Positions 1 through 8,599 of a stretch of DNA of 18,145 nucleotides are shown here, one piece after another; within the stretch, counting starts at the first letter, position 1; the number at the start of each line of letters is the position of its first letter. The notes beneath the pieces were generated by a model. It was not told the DNA's origin and searched no databases. It was given only the letters and a program-made list of their open reading frames with translations. This stretch comes from an uncultured Actinomycetes bacterium (GTDB taxonomy: Bacteria; Actinomycetota; Actinomycetes; Nanopelagicales; Nanopelagicaceae). The stretch lies in assembly GCA_903907665.1 (NCBI GenBank), contig CAIVOW010000189.1, positions 1 to 18,145 of the forward strand, given 5' to 3'. The translations under genes and the position numbers were made by a program.

Positions 1-681
1 GCAGAAGAGGCAGTCATTCATATTCTCGAGGAATCACTCTCTAAGAAAGTTCGTACACTTCCAAGCCATGCAGATCGACCAACAACCGTATTGGTTGTTG
101 GAGTAAACGGAACAGGAAAAACGACTTCGACGGCAAAGCTGGCAAATTTTCTCAAAGCAGAAAAGTCATCTGTTCTCATCGCCGCAGCAGATACATTTCG
201 CGCCGCTGCAACAGAGCAGATACAAACGTGGGGAAGTCGTTTGGATATTCCGGTAATTGCGGGGAAGCAAAATGGGGATCCCGCCTCTGTAGCATTTGAA
301 GGTGCGAGCCGGGCAAAGAGTGAAAATATAAATTTTTATCTAGTAGATACAGCAGGGCGACTGCACACCAAGCAAGGGTTGATGGATGAACTTGGAAAAA
401 TTCGGCGCGTGGTGGAGAAAGTTCTGCAGGTTGATGAAGTTCTGTTGGTTATCGATGCCACGACCGGCCAAAATGGCATCATTCAAGCGCAGACTTTTCT
501 TGAAGCAGTTGATGTAACTGGGTTGATACTCACAAAGGTAGATGGATCGGCGAAGGGTGGGATAGCTCTAGCGATAGAGGCTGCGACCGATACCCCCATC
601 AAATTTGTGGGGAGTGGCGAGCAAATAGGGGATTTTGGGCCGTTCGAGCCAGAAAGTTTCCTAAAAGGGCTCATTTCGTAA
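1..681 (+). CDS. ftsY: Signal recognition particle receptor FtsY (5' end cut off by window)
   Basis: This is the C-terminal NG GTPase part of the SRP receptor, which docks the Ffh-ribosome complex at the membrane and hydrolyses GTP together with Ffh. The reading frame is open from base 1, so the gene starts upstream of the window; about 226 codons are visible. Visible motifs are the P-loop GVNGTGKTT, DTFRAAA (SRP-specific insertion region), DTAGR (G3), TKVDGSAKGG (G4) and the closing GSGEQIGDFGPF. The ATG-like start some gene callers would choose near base 91 lies inside the GTPase fold, just before the P-loop, and is not a real start. The N-terminal membrane-binding A domain is outside the window. 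Its SRP partner Ffh is encoded 4 kb downstream, with the ammonium cassette in between. Confidence 0.96.
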   Translation, partial: AEEAVIHILEESLSKKVRTLPSHADRPTTVLVVGVNGTGKTTSTAKLANFLKAEKSSVLIAAADTFRAAATEQIQTWGSRLDIPVIAGKQNGDPASVAFEGASRAKSENINFYLVDTAGRLHTKQGLMDELGKIRRVVEKVLQVDEVLLVIDATTGQNGIIQAQTFLEAVDVTGLILTKVDGSAKGGIALAIEAATDTPIKFVGSGEQIGDFGPFEPESFLKGLIS

Positions 682-687
682 CAAGGG

Positions 688-726
688 TTAACATTCCTGT
701 AACAGTTTTGCACCTATTCACGTAAC
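688..726 (+). promoter_or_regulatory. Candidate GlnR-type nitrogen-control site upstream of amtB
   Basis: TTAAC at 688-692, six bases, then GTAAC at 699-703 resemble the actinobacterial GlnR half-site arrangement (GTNAC, 6 nt, GNAAC). A further GTAAC lies at 722-726, 23 bases after the second half-site, so about two helical turns away. GlnR is known to control amt-glnK-glnD in Streptomyces and mycobacteria; its action here is inference from position and similarity. No convincing -10 or -35 box stands out in the 110-nt gap. A chance match to such a loose motif in an AT-leaning gap is possible. Confidence 0.35.
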
Positions 727-791
727 GAAAGTAAGACATTCTGCGCATACGAACTCAACGGCGAGCTCCTTTCAAGACTTCAGGAGTGAAA

Positions 792-2440
<1,649 letters not shown>

Positions 2441-2463
2441 ATAATCGAGTTAGGTAATTTAGC

Positions 2464-2469
2464 TAAAGT
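2464..2469 (+). promoter_or_regulatory. Candidate -10 box for leaderless glnD transcript
   Basis: TAAAGT ends 6 nt before the glnD ATG, placing a transcription start at or next to the A of the start codon. There is no purine-rich Shine-Dalgarno at a suitable distance. No good -35 box is visible. This would give glnD its own promoter inside the amtB-glnK-glnD cassette. Confidence 0.5.
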
Positions 2470-2475
2470 AGCTGT

Positions 2476-4734
2476 ATGAGTACTCGAGAGCGTCGTGAAC
2501 GATCCGATCGGATTGATGGAGAGCTATCCACTCTCTTTCACGACGCTCTTTTACATTTGGGACTTTCAGCACATGATATTTCTATCGCTGCAGTTGGCGG
2601 CTATGGCCGCGGAGAGCTTTCACCGGGATCGGATTTAGATTTACTGATTCTCCATGCCGGATTAGATGAAGGCTCCCTCAAAGAATTCGTTAATGCTTTT
2701 TTATATCCCTTGTGGTCAAATAATCGAAAAGTGGATTACTCGCTTCGGACTAAAGGTGAAACTCTTTCAGCTGCGAGTGAGGATATAAAAGTAGCCCTCG
2801 GATTATTAGATATTCGCCCGCTTGCTGGAAATCTAGATTTAGTTGAGCAATTAGCGATTGATGCGCTGGAACAGTGGCGAAAGAATTACAAACAGAATTT
2901 ACCTAAACTCAGTGCATCGATGGAAGAACGTCATGAAAGGTCGGGCGAGTTGGCCTACCTCCTGGAGCCGGATCTCAAAGAAGCACGCGGAGGATTGCGA
3001 GATATCAATGCGCTACGTGCGCTTTCAAAACTTGAAGTACTGGAGGTGAGTCTTGATCGAGTTGCAGCAGCTGAATCGATCTTGATGAATGTTAGAGATG
3101 CGTTACACGAGTCAAGTGCGCGAGATCGAGATGTATTGCTATTTACTGAACAAGATAAGGTCGCCGCGCTCTTGAAGTATGCAGATGCTGATCTGCTAAT
3201 GGCGGATGTCGCTAAATCTGCCAGAGTAGTTGATTATACGAATGCGCGAACATGGGATCGAATTGACCGTCTTGGACGAAGAACATTTTTCAAGCGCTCA
3301 CGAGCAACTGGAGTAGCAAAGGGTTTAATTACATTTGATGGTGAGCTTGCTATCGATGAGGGATATAACATCGAAGAAGACCCTGGTTTAGGGCTACGCG
3401 CAGCCAGCGTCGCCGCCCAGCTTGGTCTTCATCTGACTGTTGATGCATGCGTGGATATGGCTACACATCTTTCGCAACTCCCGACCCCATGGCCCAGGCA
3501 GAGCCGAGAAGATTTAGTGACACTCATTGGTGCTGGTGAGCATATGGTTGCAATTTTTGAGGCGCTAGATCAAGAAGGTTTGATTGCGCGTTGGATTCCG
3601 GAGTGGACACATGTTCGCTTTTTGCCTCAACGAAATGTTCTACATCGGCACACAGTTGATCGTCATATGCTCGAAACTGCTGTGAAAGCTGCCGCTCTTA
3701 CTCGAAAGGTTCATAGACCTGATTTACTTCTAATTGCCGCGCTCTTTCACGATATTGGAAAAGGTTTTCTCGATAAAGATCATTCAACCTATGGCGAGGA
3801 GTTAATTCGGCCGCTAGCCGTGCGGATGGGATTTCCCCATGAGGATGTAGAGACTCTGGCCCTGATGGTAAAACACCACCTATTGCTTTCATCTATTGCA
3901 ACCAGGCGAGATTTAGATGATCCGCAAACAATTGCTTTTGTACTATCTCAAATCTCGGATGCAAATACTCTTGAACTTCTACATGCGCTGAGTATCGCTG
4001 ATGGTGAAGCGACTGGAAAAACTGCCTGGAGTGCATGGAAGGCTAGCCTTGTCGAAGATTTAGTGAATCGCGCCTTGGCAGCGATGTCTGGAATTGCTCC
4101 AGCACCACAGTTAGATTTAACAGATGAGCAAATAGCCATGGCACAGAGTGGTGAATTGAAAGTTCTAGTCACCGCAAAGAACGAGAATTTTGTGATTGAT
4201 ATCGTTGCCCCAGATCGGACGGGGCTGCTCTCTCTTGTTGCCGCAGTACTTTCAATCTCTCGGCTAGATGTTCGTTCAGCTCGCACGCGTACTGTTGGCA
4301 CATCTGCCGTCATGACATGGTTGGTCGCACTCGATGCTCACGCACCAGCACCAACGCAGGAAAGTCTGCATTCTTTACTCGAAAGAGCCCTAGATAAAGA
4401 GATTGACTTGGATAAACTGATTGAGGAGCGGATCAGGAACTTTAGAAAATATCCAGGAATCCCAACGCCACCGCCAGTTGTTAGCGCAATAAATGATGTA
4501 GCCACCAATGCAACTGTTGTTGAAGTTCGCATGCACGACAAGCCCGGAGTGCTCTTTAACGTTTCGCGTGCTATTTCAAAGTTTGGTGTTGATATTCGAG
4601 CCGCAATCGTTGCCACATTGGGCGCGGAAGCCTTCGATACCCTTTACGTCACAGACCTTCAGGGCAATGCGCTCTCAGAGGAGAAAGCGAAAATTCTCGC
4701 TAATCAGGTAGAAAATTATTTGCTGACTTTATGA
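2476..4734 (+). CDS. glnD: [Protein-PII] nucleotidyltransferase/deadenylylase GlnD
   Basis: Bifunctional enzyme that adds a nucleotide to, and removes it from, the PII T-loop tyrosine according to nitrogen status; 752 aa, somewhat shorter than the proteobacterial enzymes. Order of domains: nucleotidyltransferase with GGYGRGELSPGSDLD at residues 41-55 (metal-binding Asp pair in SDLD); a helical region with EPDLKEARGGLRDI; an HD phosphohydrolase domain with HRHTVDRH near residue 390 and HD at 425-426 (LFHDIGKG), then KHHLLL; and two C-terminal ACT domains, beginning near residues 572 (FVIDIVAPDRTGLL) and 681 (VVEVRMHDKPGVLF), which sense glutamine. All key motifs look intact, so both activities are likely retained. 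The start is ATG 2476, without Shine-Dalgarno but 6 nt after a TAAAGT box. Its stop lies 24 nt before the preferred ffh start. Confidence 0.95.
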   Translation: MSTRERRERSDRIDGELSTLFHDALLHLGLSAHDISIAAVGGYGRGELSPGSDLDLLILHAGLDEGSLKEFVNAFLYPLWSNNRKVDYSLRTKGETLSAASEDIKVALGLLDIRPLAGNLDLVEQLAIDALEQWRKNYKQNLPKLSASMEERHERSGELAYLLEPDLKEARGGLRDINALRALSKLEVLEVSLDRVAAAESILMNVRDALHESSARDRDVLLFTEQDKVAALLKYADADLLMADVAKSARVVDYTNARTWDRIDRLGRRTFFKRSRATGVAKGLITFDGELAIDEGYNIEEDPGLGLRAASVAAQLGLHLTVDACVDMATHLSQLPTPWPRQSREDLVTLIGAGEHMVAIFEALDQEGLIARWIPEWTHVRFLPQRNVLHRHTVDRHMLETAVKAAALTRKVHRPDLLLIAALFHDIGKGFLDKDHSTYGEELIRPLAVRMGFPHEDVETLALMVKHHLLLSSIATRRDLDDPQTIAFVLSQISDANTLELLHALSIADGEATGKTAWSAWKASLVEDLVNRALAAMSGIAPAPQLDLTDEQIAMAQSGELKVLVTAKNENFVIDIVAPDRTGLLSLVAAVLSISRLDVRSARTRTVGTSAVMTWLVALDAHAPAPTQESLHSLLERALDKEIDLDKLIEERIRNFRKYPGIPTPPPVVSAINDVATNATVVEVRMHDKPGVLFNVSRAISKFGVDIRAAIVATLGAEAFDTLYVTDLQGNALSEEKAKILANQVENYLLTL

Positions 4735-4746
4735 TTCGTACCTGTG

Positions 4747-4752
4747 TACGCT
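4747..4752 (+). promoter_or_regulatory. Candidate -10 box for leaderless ffh transcript
   Basis: TACGCT lies 6 nt before GTG 4759, the start matching the family N-terminus. A stronger-looking TATGAT at 4730-4735, overlapping the glnD stop codon, lies 8 nt before an alternative in-frame GTG at 4744. The two boxes support two possible starts 5 codons apart; the 6-nt spacing seen elsewhere in the window favours 4759. Confidence 0.4.
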
Positions 4753-4758
4753 ACATCC

Positions 4759-6231
4759 GTGTTTGACTCCCTTTCCTCGAAATTCTCCAAAGCTTTCTCA
4801 GGCCTGCGCGCTAAGGGCCGAATTAAAAGCGGAGATATCGATGAAATTTGCGCCGAGATTCGAACCGCACTTATTGAATCAGATGTAGCACTTGAGGTAG
4901 TCGAAGATTTTATTTCGCGCATCAGCAGTAGATCAATGGAGCAACTAGAGCTTCTCAATAAAGGAACAAACCCGTCGCAAGCAGTTTTTGCGATTATCAC
5001 CGAAGAGCTCACGTCGATTTTGGGTGGAAGTGCCAGGCGAATTCGTCTAGCTAAAAAGCCACCTACGGTCATCATGCTTGCTGGTTTGCAAGGCGCAGGT
5101 AAGACAACGCTTGCAGCCAAGTTAGCCCTGCACCTAAAGAATCAAGGCAATACGCCATTACTAGTGGCATCTGATTTACAACGACCAAATGCAGTTACGC
5201 AATTACAGCAAGTGGGCGCTGGGGTAAATATTCCAGTCTTCGCTCCCGAACCCGGCAATGGTGTTGGAGATCCAGTAGCTGTTGCAAAAGCTGGCGTGAA
5301 ATTTGCGCAAGATAAGTTACATAACATCGTCATTGTTGATACCGCTGGCCGGCTAGGTGTTGATGAAGCCCTGATGCAGGAAGCAATTCGAATTAGAGAT
5401 GCTGTATCGCCCGATGAGATTCTCTTTGTTGTAGATGCCATGATGGGTCAGGATGCGGTCCGAACTGCTCAGGCATTTCTCGATGGGGTTGGGTTCGATG
5501 GCGTTGTTCTTACTAAGCTCGATGGTGATGCGCGCGGCGGAGCTGCACTTTCTATTGTCGCAAAAACGCAGCGTCCGATTATGTTTGCTTCAACTGGCGA
5601 AAAGAGTGAAGATTTTGATCTCTTTTATCCCGATCGCATGGCTTCTCGAATTCTGGGACTTGGTGATATTCAAACGTTGGCTGAACAGGCCAAGAATGCG
5701 ATGGATTCTGAGACTACAAATAAATTAGAGAAGAAATTTGCAAGCGGTGAAGACTTTACGCTGGAAGACTTTCTATCTCAGCTTGAGGCAATGAAGAAGA
5801 TGGGATCTATGTCCAAACTTCTTGGAATGTTGCCTGGGGCCAATTCTGGAGCGATGAAAAAGCAACTTGAAAGTCTTGATGACAATGAACTGGTGCGTAC
5901 GCAATCGATAGTGCAGTCAATGACGCCGGGGGAGCGAACTGATCCCAAGGTTCTCAACGGTTCGAGAAGAGCCCGTATTGCAACTGGAAGTGGTCGAAAA
6001 GTTTCTGAAGTAAATAACCTCGTGGATCGATTTACAGCAGCCCAAAAGATGATGAAGCAAATGCGAAATGGAGCCTCAATACCTGGGATGCCGAATATGG
6101 CTGGTATGCCGAATATGAGTGGTGTGGGTGGAATGCCGAATGGAATGAAGGCCCCTAAATCGGGTCAAACTCCGGCAAAAAAGAAGTCACGCTCAGGAAA
6201 TCCGGCTAAGCGAGCGCTCGAAGAGGGTTAG
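4759..6231 (+). CDS. ffh: Signal recognition particle protein Ffh (SRP54)
   Basis: SRP GTPase that binds 4.5S RNA and hydrophobic signal sequences, 490 aa from GTG 4759. The translation begins with FDSLSSKFSKAF, the usual Ffh N-terminus, which is why I prefer this over GTG 4744 (5 codons longer, also reasonable). The N domain is followed by the G domain: P-loop GLQGAGKTT at residues 109-117, DTAGRLG, TKLDGDARGG and the closing RILGLGD. The methionine-rich M domain (MKKMGSMSKLLGMLPG onward) contains the RNA-binding region ending in a Gly-Met-Pro-Asn-rich repeat tail and a basic C-terminus. No Shine-Dalgarno is seen. It is followed by a 173-nt gap and rpsP, the usual actinobacterial neighbour. 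Confidence 0.96.
   Translation: MFDSLSSKFSKAFSGLRAKGRIKSGDIDEICAEIRTALIESDVALEVVEDFISRISSRSMEQLELLNKGTNPSQAVFAIITEELTSILGGSARRIRLAKKPPTVIMLAGLQGAGKTTLAAKLALHLKNQGNTPLLVASDLQRPNAVTQLQQVGAGVNIPVFAPEPGNGVGDPVAVAKAGVKFAQDKLHNIVIVDTAGRLGVDEALMQEAIRIRDAVSPDEILFVVDAMMGQDAVRTAQAFLDGVGFDGVVLTKLDGDARGGAALSIVAKTQRPIMFASTGEKSEDFDLFYPDRMASRILGLGDIQTLAEQAKNAMDSETTNKLEKKFASGEDFTLEDFLSQLEAMKKMGSMSKLLGMLPGANSGAMKKQLESLDDNELVRTQSIVQSMTPGERTDPKVLNGSRRARIATGSGRKVSEVNNLVDRFTAAQKMMKQMRNGASIPGMPNMAGMPNMSGVGGMPNGMKAPKSGQTPAKKKSRSGNPAKRALEEG
6088..6144 (+). repeat. Short MPNM-encoding repeats in the ffh C-terminal tail
   Basis: Codons for Met-Pro-Asn-Met recur at 6088 and 6106 (18-nt period), with a third, diverged copy from 6133 (Met-Pro-Asn-Gly-Met). 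The repeats lie after the M domain core, in the glycine/methionine-rich tail typical of Ffh, and probably arose by local slippage. Confidence 0.6.
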
Positions 6232-6404
6232 TAGCCCGCAAAAGACGATTTGGGAGTATCTGCGCTTGCTGGCAGAATTGGCCACCTGTACCGGGGCCCT
6301 CTACCCCTGGCACATCATCCAAATTTCAACCAATATGGATAGCAAATGAAGCGACGCTCCCACTGTCGTGACATGCGATATTCGAATTTCTTAATAGGAG
6401 TAAC
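6232..6404 (+). promoter_or_regulatory. 173-nt leader/intergenic region between ffh and rpsP
   Basis: This is the longest gene-free stretch in the window. It holds a possible GC-rich hairpin at 6291-6310 (GGGG 6293-6296 against CCCC 6304-6307, 7-nt loop, with outer CC/GG pairs past one bulged T) and a small TGGC/GCCA stem at 6270-6284. It ends with the rpsP Shine-Dalgarno TAGGAG at 6395-6400. No T-run follows the hairpin, so a classical terminator is not supported. It probably carries the promoter and 5' leader of the rpsP operon, but I cannot place a confident -10/-35. A 22-codon ORF from ATG 6346 overlaps the rpsP start. Confidence 0.5.
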
Positions 6405-6992
6405 GTGGCTGTAAAGATTAAATTGATGCGTCTTGGAAAAATTCGCACACCGCATTACCGAATTGTTGTTGCTGATGCTCGCTCTGCTCGTAACTCAAAG
6501 CAGATTGAAGATATCGGTCGCTATTCTCCCATTGCTGAACCATCATTCATTCAAGTGAAGTCTGATCGCGTTCAGTACTGGCTTAGCGTTGGTGCACAAC
6601 CAACTGAGGCTGTAGAGGCAATTTTGAAAATTACTGGCGATTGGCAGAAAGCCAAGGGTCTACCTGGCGCAGAAGGCACACTTCGTGTCGCTGCTGAAAA
6701 GCCACATAAGCGCATTGCATACGAAGCTGCTGTTAAAGAAGCAATGGCTGAGCCTGCTGAAGGTGCAACAACATTGAAGAAGAAGGCTGCAGAAAGACTT
6801 GCGGCTAAATCTGCTCCTGCTGTTGTAGAAGAAGTTGTAGCAGAAGCTGTAGCAGAAGCACCAGTTGCTGTTGAAGAAGTTGCAGCAGAAGTTGCAGCAG
6901 AAGCACCAGTTGCCGTTGAAGAAGTTGTAGCAGAAGCTGTAGCGGAAGTTGTTGCAGAAGAAGCACCAGCTGCGGAAGCGAGCGCTGAATAA
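6405..6992 (+). CDS. rpsP: 30S ribosomal protein S16 with long Ala/Val/Glu repeat tail
   Basis: Structural protein of the small ribosomal subunit. The S16 core fills about the first 95 residues: [28 protein letters not shown] and the [12 protein letters not shown] region are diagnostic. The total of 195 aa is far longer than the usual 80-100 aa and longer than typical actinobacterial S16 with acidic tails. The extra length is a charged linker followed by three 15-residue repeats of the type [15 protein letters not shown] and a degenerate end. The start is GTG 6405, 4 nt after TAGGAG. It heads an operon: khpA follows 2 nt later, then rimM and trmD. The tail is probably surface-exposed and acidic; its role is unknown. 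Confidence 0.96.
   Translation: MAVKIKLMRLGKIRTPHYRIVVADARSARNSKQIEDIGRYSPIAEPSFIQVKSDRVQYWLSVGAQPTEAVEAILKITGDWQKAKGLPGAEGTLRVAAEKPHKRIAYEAAVKEAMAEPAEGATTLKKKAAERLAAKSAPAVVEEVVAEAVAEAPVAVEEVAAEVAAEAPVAVEEVVAEAVAEVVAEEAPAAEASAE
6810..6944 (+). repeat. Three tandem 45-bp repeats encoding the S16 tail
   Basis: In-frame units at 6810-6854, 6855-6899 and 6900-6944 encode [30 protein letters not shown] and [16 protein letters not shown] partial, rearranged unit follows up to the stop codon. The nucleotide units are close to each other but not identical, consistent with expansion by slippage or unequal exchange followed by drift. The GAAGCACCAGTTGC blocks recur exactly 45 bp apart. Confidence 0.85.
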
Positions 6993-6994
6993 CA

Positions 6995-7234
6995 ATGATC
7001 GATGAGGCTCTTGAGCATCTCGTAAAAGGTATCGTCGACAATCCTGAGGATGTCGTAATTACCGAAAAAACGCATCGTCGCGGAACAACGTTAGAAGTGC
7101 GCGTAAACCCAGAAGATATTGGCAAGGTGATTGGCCGTAATGGTCGCACCGCGCGCGCCCTTCGCACAGTCATCAGCGCAATTGCTGGTCGTTCTGTACG
7201 TGTTGATCTCATCGAGGCTGACGAGGCCCGTTAA
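6995..7234 (+). CDS. khpA: KH-domain RNA-binding protein KhpA
   Basis: Small RNA-binding protein of 79 aa, the normal length for this family (YlqC/KhpA; Rv2908c in M. tuberculosis). A single KH fold is visible, with the GXXG loop as GRNG in VIGRNGRTARALR and a preceding strand EVRVNPEDIGK. It occupies the conserved slot between rpsP and rimM. ATG is 2 nt after the rpsP stop, so translation is likely coupled. In other bacteria it pairs with KhpB to bind many RNAs; no KhpB is in this window. Confidence 0.93.
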   Translation: MIDEALEHLVKGIVDNPEDVVITEKTHRRGTTLEVRVNPEDIGKVIGRNGRTARALRTVISAIAGRSVRVDLIEADEAR

Positions 7235-7236
7235 TA

Positions 7237-7764
7237 GTGCTCCTAGTCGTTGGTCGTATTGGCCGCGCACACGGAGTTCTTGGCGAGGCGACAATCGAAG
7301 TTCGTACAGATCTACCTGAAGAGCGGTTCTATGTCGGCGCAAAGTTGACTACAGATCCAGAAAAATTTGGTCCATTAACAATTGAGTCAGCACGCGATCA
7401 TAATGGCGTGCTGTTACTCAAATTTAGCGAAGCAAAAGATCGTACTGAAGTTGAAAAACTTCGCGATGTACTGTTGATGGCCGATGTAGATGTTTCAGCA
7501 GAATTCGATAATGAGGATGATTTCCACGTTCAGCAGCTTCTTGGCGCCTCAGTTATAACTGTAGATGGTCGTACTGTTGGAACGCTGACCGATGTTATTA
7601 ATCTTCCTGGACAAGACCTCTTAGCTGTGGCAGGTGCACACGGAGAAATTTTGATCCCATTTGTCTTGGAGATCGTGCCCACGGTTGACCTTGCCAATAA
7701 GATTATTACGATAAATCCACCTGAAGGACTTCTTGGATTAGGAGATAGTGATGCCACTGTATGA
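7237..7764 (+). CDS. rimM: 16S rRNA processing/ribosome maturation factor RimM
   Basis: Assembly factor for the 30S head that binds S19, 175 aa, the typical length. The N-terminal barrel shows VVGRIGRAHGVLGEATIEVRT, followed by the PRC-barrel-like half with LLGASVITVDGRTVGTLTDV and LIPFVLEIVPTVDLANK. The start is GTG 7237, two bases after the khpA stop, with no separate Shine-Dalgarno, suggesting translational coupling. Its last 14 bases overlap the start of trmD. Confidence 0.95.
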   Translation: MLLVVGRIGRAHGVLGEATIEVRTDLPEERFYVGAKLTTDPEKFGPLTIESARDHNGVLLLKFSEAKDRTEVEKLRDVLLMADVDVSAEFDNEDDFHVQQLLGASVITVDGRTVGTLTDVINLPGQDLLAVAGAHGEILIPFVLEIVPTVDLANKIITINPPEGLLGLGDSDATV

Positions 7765-8443
7765 CATCATCACCATCTTTCCGGATTATTTTTCTGTTTT
7801 AGATATATCTCTCATTGGAAAAGCTCGAGCTGGCGGCCTCATAGATTTTGAAATTAAAGATCTTCGAGATTATGCCGAAGGCGCTCATAAGAGCGTAGAT
7901 GACACACCTTATGGCGGTGGTGCTGGGATGGTTATGTCGGCGCAACCTTGGGGAAAAGCAATCGACGCGCTGGCACAGACAGGCGAAGTGACAAATCTGG
8001 TTATTTTGACGCCAGCAGGTAAGAAATTTGATCAAAAAATGGCCGAGGAATTCTCTCAATTCAACCATGTGATATTCGCATGTGGAAGGTATGAAGGAAT
8101 TGACCACCGAGTGACAGAGTTCTATAGAGATCAGCCAAATTTTAAAGTTCATGAAGTTTCAATTGGAGATTACGTTCTCAACGGCGGTGAAGTTGCAACT
8201 CTTGTTATGTTGGAAGCAATCATTCGCTTAATTCCAGGTGTCTTAGGAAATCCTGAATCACTTACGGAGGAGTCGCACTCAATCATGGTTGATGGGCAAG
8301 TGATCGTTGAATATCCAAATTACACAAAACCTGCGCAGTGGCGAGGAATCCATGTTCCCGAACTCTTGCTTTCTGGTAATCATGCCGCGATTGCAGCGTA
8401 TCGAGCAGAAGAAGCGGTTAAACGGAGCAAAAACCGGGAATAA
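7751..8443 (+). CDS. trmD: tRNA (guanine-37-N1)-methyltransferase TrmD
   Basis: SPOUT-class knotted methyltransferase that makes m1G37 next to the anticodon and prevents +1 frameshifting; 230 aa. Motifs: IFPDYF at the N-terminus, DDTPYGGGAGMVM, LTPAGKKFDQ, the knot with ACGRYEGIDHRV and SIGDYVLNGGEVA, then GNPESLTEESHS and the C-terminal domain PAQWRGIHVPELLLSGNH. I choose ATG 7751, which has AGGAG at 7740-7744 inside the rimM gene and 6-nt spacing; GTG 7748 is one codon earlier and less likely. It overlaps rimM by 14 nt. The expected next gene, rplS, does not follow. Confidence 0.96.
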   Translation: MPLYDIITIFPDYFSVLDISLIGKARAGGLIDFEIKDLRDYAEGAHKSVDDTPYGGGAGMVMSAQPWGKAIDALAQTGEVTNLVILTPAGKKFDQKMAEEFSQFNHVIFACGRYEGIDHRVTEFYRDQPNFKVHEVSIGDYVLNGGEVATLVMLEAIIRLIPGVLGNPESLTEESHSIMVDGQVIVEYPNYTKPAQWRGIHVPELLLSGNHAAIAAYRAEEAVKRSKNRE

Positions 8444-8599
8444 TCCCGACACGCCGGGTGTTCATTAGGCATTGAGGCAATTTAACGGCACTATCCGCCT
8501 TGTTGGTAAGCCGTCACCTTGATGGCTTAAACATCAGCTAAAAAGCAAGCTAACAAGCTAGCTTCAAAGTTGTAAACGAGATATTTAAAGGGGGGTGCT
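8444..8599 (+). promoter_or_regulatory. 156-nt structured gap between trmD and the DUF4193 gene
   Basis: Non-coding in my reading. It holds a strong hairpin at 8501-8533 (listed separately), a 10-bp palindrome AAGCTAGCTT at 8555-8564, and a purine-rich Shine-Dalgarno (AAGGGGGG around 8588-8595) before ATG 8600. A short 5-bp stem (CGGGA/TCCCG, 8435-8448) spans the trmD stop but has no T-run. The gap probably ends the trmD operon and carries the leader of the next gene. No clear -10/-35 pair is visible. Confidence 0.5.
8501..8533 (+). other. Strong bulged RNA hairpin, possible leader element
   Basis: TGTT (8501-8504) pairs with AACA (8530-8533). After a two-G bulge, TAAGCCGTC (8507-8515) pairs with GATGGCTTA (8521-8529), closing a 5-nt loop ACCTT. 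That is 13 base pairs including one G-U. An A-rich rather than T-rich run follows, so it is unlikely to be an intrinsic terminator on the plus strand. It lies about 65 nt before the DUF4193 start and could be a leader-RNA element or a processing site. Confidence 0.5.

Noticed and set aside
3948..4313. 121-codon minus-strand reading frame inside glnD
   Set aside because: It lies fully opposite a well-conserved GlnD HD/ACT region and has no recognisable protein features.
4716..5120. 134-codon minus-strand reading frame across the glnD-ffh boundary
   Set aside because: Antisense to conserved N- and G-domain codons of Ffh; no motif, no supporting start signal.
6291..6310. GGGG/CCCC hairpin as the ffh terminator
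   Set aside because: No T-run follows; described only as part of the rpsP leader.
6572..7212. Three long minus-strand reading frames opposite rpsP and khpA
   Set aside because: They are antisense to the Ala/Val/Glu repeat tail, where GCA/GTT/GAA codons produce no stops on the other strand; translations are low-complexity (Ser/Ala/Thr-, Cys/Asn/Phe- or Leu/Gln-rich).
8435..8448. CGGGA-N4-TCCCG stem over the trmD stop as intrinsic terminator
   Set aside because: Only 5 bp and followed by ACACGCC rather than a T-run.
8555..8564. AAGCTAGCTT palindrome as an operator
   Set aside because: Single short AT-leaning palindrome with no second copy; too common by chance to call.
8444..8599. tRNA or known riboswitch in the trmD-DUF4193 gap
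   Set aside because: No cloverleaf, no T-loop GTTCRANNC in register, and no recognisable riboswitch core.
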